Source: Rheinheimera sp. (GTDB lineage: Bacteria > Pseudomonadota > Gammaproteobacteria > Enterobacterales > Alteromonadaceae). From it: a stretch of 10,000 nt of DNA. Below are positions 7,764 to 10,000 of the stretch, piece after piece. Under the pieces are notes generated by a model. That model saw only the letters and a program-made list of their open reading frames with translations, did not search any database and was not told where the DNA came from. Numbering within the stretch: the stretch's first letter is position 1; each line of letters opens with the position of its first letter. Where the stretch lies: contig NZ_JAIWOI010000234.1 in NCBI RefSeq assembly GCF_020217005.1, positions 1-10,000 on the forward strand, in the 5' to 3' direction. The position numbers were made by a program, and so were the translations under genes.

Positions 7764-8937
7764 ACTGTATACTTTGCTCAATTAAAGCAGCCTTCCATGT
7801 CAGGTAATACTCAAGTACGGCTTCGGCATTCGATTGATACCAGCCATAACCTATTTGTCTTTCCAACGAAAGCTCATCCATAGATCGGACTACTCTGCCA
7901 TCGCGGTCTACAAAAAGGGCTCGTTGCTGTTCCAGATCATAAAATCTGGCCCACAACCCTGATGCAGTTTGCTGCTGTCGCCACTGCACCCCATGCGGGG
8001 TGCGGATCATCAAGCTGTGGCTGATTCGCTTTTCTTTAAACCAATGCACCGCAGCTTCTACACTTTTAATAACAGCATCAGAAGGCCTGACTCTTTGCAT
8101 CAGCAGCAAAGTCACTGCTGCGCTTTCACTGCTGATTAAAGCTGGTAATTCATAAGCTCTGGCTTTGATGGGAACAAGTGTTATCTGGTCATACTGTGAA
8201 GCCCAAACGGTCAGTTGGCCCTGAACTATCAGCTGCATTTTTAGCAGCAATTGCACTCCTAGTTCAAATTGCGCCGCAGCTTGTTGTTTAAGGACAGGAT
8301 CAACAAAGGCAAACAATGGCTCTGTTGCAACCTGATGTAATAACGTCAGTAGATTTACCATTACATCATCATTCAGGGTAATAGCATCATGATAACCACC
8401 ACGAAGTGGATAAGTCTGAGCAAAACCACCATTGGGGTATTGGGCCTGCAGTATCAGAGCAATAGCCTTTTGCACTGACTGCCGGATTAGTGGTTGTAGT
8501 TGTCGGTCAGCCAAAGGATAAAACATGGCCAGCCAGCTTAATTCCGCACTGGTGGCATTGTTATCAAAAGTCGGAATGTAATCAGCCTCAACGCCAAAGT
8601 ATTGTCCTTTTTTCCGGGCAGCCGACCAGCTGTTGGTTCTTTTACTCCAGCCACCTGAAGGGGTCTGAAAACTCACAATATTCAATGCAATACGCCGGGC
8701 CTCTTCAGCTTCAAGCTGATACGGCAATAAAGGTTCAGTGCGACCAAAGCCTTTATCGTACAAAGCAGGCAAGGGCTGTGGCAGATCAGCGTGTTGCAAT
8801 TCGTGTTGCAGCAACATTTGATCTTGTTTTAGCAGCAGCTCTGATCGCTGCTGATGTCGCAACCAACTGTTTGCTGGCGTCTCTGCAGCCACAGCCCCAA
8901 GGCTGCTAAAAAGCAGCGCCGTGGCCCAAAGCCGCAT
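7762..8937 (-). CDS. Exported pectate lyase, polysaccharide lyase family 10
   Basis: Cleaves polygalacturonate by beta-elimination to unsaturated oligogalacturonides, probably in the periplasm or outside the cell. The 391-residue product is a signal peptide (MRLWATALLFSSLGAVAA, cleavage near residue 18) plus a single catalytic module; no carbohydrate-binding domain is present. Family 10 landmarks in order: QTPSGGWSK (91-99), TFDNNAT (123-129), QYPNGGFAQTYPLRGGYHDAITLNDD in outline (166-191), VWASQYD (244-250), KARAYELPAL (258-267), LWARFYDL (328-335), RDG (345-347) and GYGW (363-366). Asp125, Asp190 and Arg260 align with Asp389, Asp451 and Arg524 of the Cellvibrio japonicus enzyme, with the Asp-to-Arg spacing of 135 preserved, so it should be active. 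The ATG shares its A with the stop codon of the upstream dehydrogenase gene (TGATG) and has no good ribosome binding site, indicating translational coupling. Confidence 0.92.
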   Translation of the reverse strand: MRLWATALLFSSLGAVAAETPANSWLRHQQRSELLLKQDQMLLQHELQHADLPQPLPALYDKGFGRTEPLLPYQLEAEEARRIALNIVSFQTPSGGWSKRTNSWSAARKKGQYFGVEADYIPTFDNNATSAELSWLAMFYPLADRQLQPLIRQSVQKAIALILQAQYPNGGFAQTYPLRGGYHDAITLNDDVMVNLLTLLHQVATEPLFAFVDPVLKQQAAAQFELGVQLLLKMQLIVQGQLTVWASQYDQITLVPIKARAYELPALISSESAAVTLLLMQRVRPSDAVIKSVEAAVHWFKEKRISHSLMIRTPHGVQWRQQQTASGLWARFYDLEQQRALFVDRDGRVVRSMDELSLERQIGYGWYQSNAEAVLEYYLTWKAALIEQSIQ

Positions 8938-10000
8938 CAGAACAGGAAATCCGTGGCTAAAAATTGTGATGAGCCTTGTTTAATCATCTCTTTCATTAGC
9001 GCTATTTGTTCAGGGTTGTATTTACAGGCGACTAAGGTTGGAATAGAAAACTGCAGCAATGCATCTTCTACCGACAAGGTGCCTTCCGCTGAGTTTTTCC
9101 GTCCGGTAAAAGGGAAACTGTCGGGGCTACGCTGACATTGGCTGTTGATGTTAATACGGCCGACCTGATTGGCGAAGATATCTACCAGTTCACCAATTTG
9201 CTGTGCATCCTGGCCAAAAATACTCAATTGCTGACCAAAGTCAGAATGGATCACATAATGAATCACTTCACTGATATCGTCATAAGGTACCACTGGTACT
9301 AGAGGCCCAAACTGCTCTTCCTGAAACAGGCGCATCTGGTGATTGACCGGATACAACAAAGCAGGACGCATTAAGGATCCTGCGCTTTGACCGCCTTGAG
9401 GATTGATCACTTTGGCACCCTGAGCCACAGCATCCGCAATCAGACTTTGCAAAAACTCGACTTTGCCAGGTTCAGGTAAAGGCGTAATCTGCACTTTGTC
9501 AGTCCAGGGTAAGCCTAACTGTAAAGTACTGATCGCCTCCGACAGCTGCTGTACAAAAGCATCAGCCACAGCACGATGGACAAAAAACAGTTTTAACGCC
9601 GTGCAGCGCTGACCGTTAAAGGACAAAGCGCCAGCCACGGCTTCTTTGACTGTTAAATTCAAATCGGCATCGGGTAGCACTATGGCCGGATTTTTTGCGT
9701 CCAACCCCAGTACAGCGCGCAGACGATGTGGTCGTGGATGCAGTTTTTTTAAGTCACTGGCGCCTTTATTGGTGCCGATAAAAGCAAATAAATCCACACT
9801 GCCACTTTCCATCAAAGCACCAACGGTTTCACGGCCACGACCATAAATCACGTTAATCACGCCAGGCGGAAAAGATTCAGCAAAGGCCTGCAACAATGGT
9901 TGTATTAATAACACCCCATATTTAGCGGGTTTAAAAATAACAGTATTTCCCATAATCAAGGCAGGGATCAAGGTAGTAAAGGTTTCATTCAGCGGGTAGT
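8937..10000 (-). CDS. NADP-dependent non-phosphorylating glyceraldehyde-3-phosphate dehydrogenase-like ALDH, N-terminus cut by window edge
   Basis: Cytosolic aldehyde dehydrogenase likely to oxidise glyceraldehyde 3-phosphate to 3-phosphoglycerate with formation of NADPH. The visible 353 residues are about the last two thirds. The frame stays open to the right edge (YPLNETFTTL...), so the true start is outside. Seen: the cofactor-binding block IPALIMGNTVIFKPAK, FIGTNKGASDLKK, the nucleophile in FNGQRCTALK (Cys132 of the visible part, with the preceding Arg typical of phosphate-binding GapN enzymes), EEQFGP, and the CQRSPDSFPFTGRKNSAEG block typical of GapN. The usual catalytic glutamate 34 residues before the cysteine is replaced by glycine (LGLDAKNP rather than LELGGKNP). 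I recall that motif in a GapN-like subgroup, so it may be normal there. The gene ends in a TGATG overlap with the pectate lyase start. Confidence 0.85.
   Translation of the reverse strand, partial: YPLNETFTTLIPALIMGNTVIFKPAKYGVLLIQPLLQAFAESFPPGVINVIYGRGRETVGALMESGSVDLFAFIGTNKGASDLKKLHPRPHRLRAVLGLDAKNPAIVLPDADLNLTVKEAVAGALSFNGQRCTALKLFFVHRAVADAFVQQLSEAISTLQLGLPWTDKVQITPLPEPGKVEFLQSLIADAVAQGAKVINPQGGQSAGSLMRPALLYPVNHQMRLFQEEQFGPLVPVVPYDDISEVIHYVIHSDFGQQLSIFGQDAQQIGELVDIFANQVGRININSQCQRSPDSFPFTGRKNSAEGTLSVEDALLQFSIPTLVACKYNPEQIALMKEMIKQGSSQFLATDFLF

Noticed and set aside
8490..8909. Plus-strand open frame of 139 codons
   Set aside because: It is antisense to the N-terminal half of the pectate lyase and has no ribosome binding site or family resemblance.
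9969..9971. TTG at 9971 as the start of the dehydrogenase
   Set aside because: The frame continues upstream to the window edge with conserved family residues (YPLNETFTT), so the gene simply begins outside the window.

Overview
The window looks like chromosomal housekeeping and metabolic DNA from a marine or freshwater gammaproteobacterium, most likely of the Rheinheimera/Arsukibacterium type in or near the Alteromonadales. This placement rests on remembered protein similarity (AlaS, RecX, YqhA, S46 peptidase, DUF5924) and on gene order; no search was run. I see no tRNA, rRNA, CRISPR array, phage, insertion sequence or integrase. Coding density is high, and every gap between genes is shorter than 300 bases.

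Region 1 (1-3540, minus strand) is a tightly packed set transcribed right to left: a multi-pass BPSS1780-like membrane protein, recX, then alaS, with gaps of 2 and 3 bases. alaS runs off the left edge and lacks roughly its last 90-100 codons. recX and alaS are often found downstream of recA, but here a membrane-protein gene takes that place and recA is not in the window.

Region 2 (3541-4882) is a divergent intergenic stretch followed by a plus-strand gene for a DUF5924/DUF2914-type membrane protein. This gene converges on the next one across a short spacer holding two copies of a GC-rich REP-like sequence, one of them a perfect 8-bp-stem hairpin.

Region 3 (4883-7733) is an exported S46 dipeptidyl-peptidase of the DPP7 specificity type (minus strand), divergent from yqhA (plus strand), which encodes a conserved four-helix inner-membrane protein.

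Region 4 (7762-10000, minus strand) is a two-gene unit: an aldehyde dehydrogenase of the non-phosphorylating, NADP-dependent glyceraldehyde-3-phosphate dehydrogenase (GapN) kind, cut by the right edge, whose stop codon overlaps by one base the start codon of an exported family 10 pectate lyase. Pectate breakdown would feed the Entner-Doudoroff lower branch and yield glyceraldehyde 3-phosphate, so the pairing may have metabolic logic, but that is inference.

I found no convincing undescribed system. The points most worth a second look are the glycine at the usual catalytic-glutamate position of the GapN-like enzyme, its translational coupling to a pectate lyase, the recA-less recX-alaS operon, and the REP-like repeat pair.
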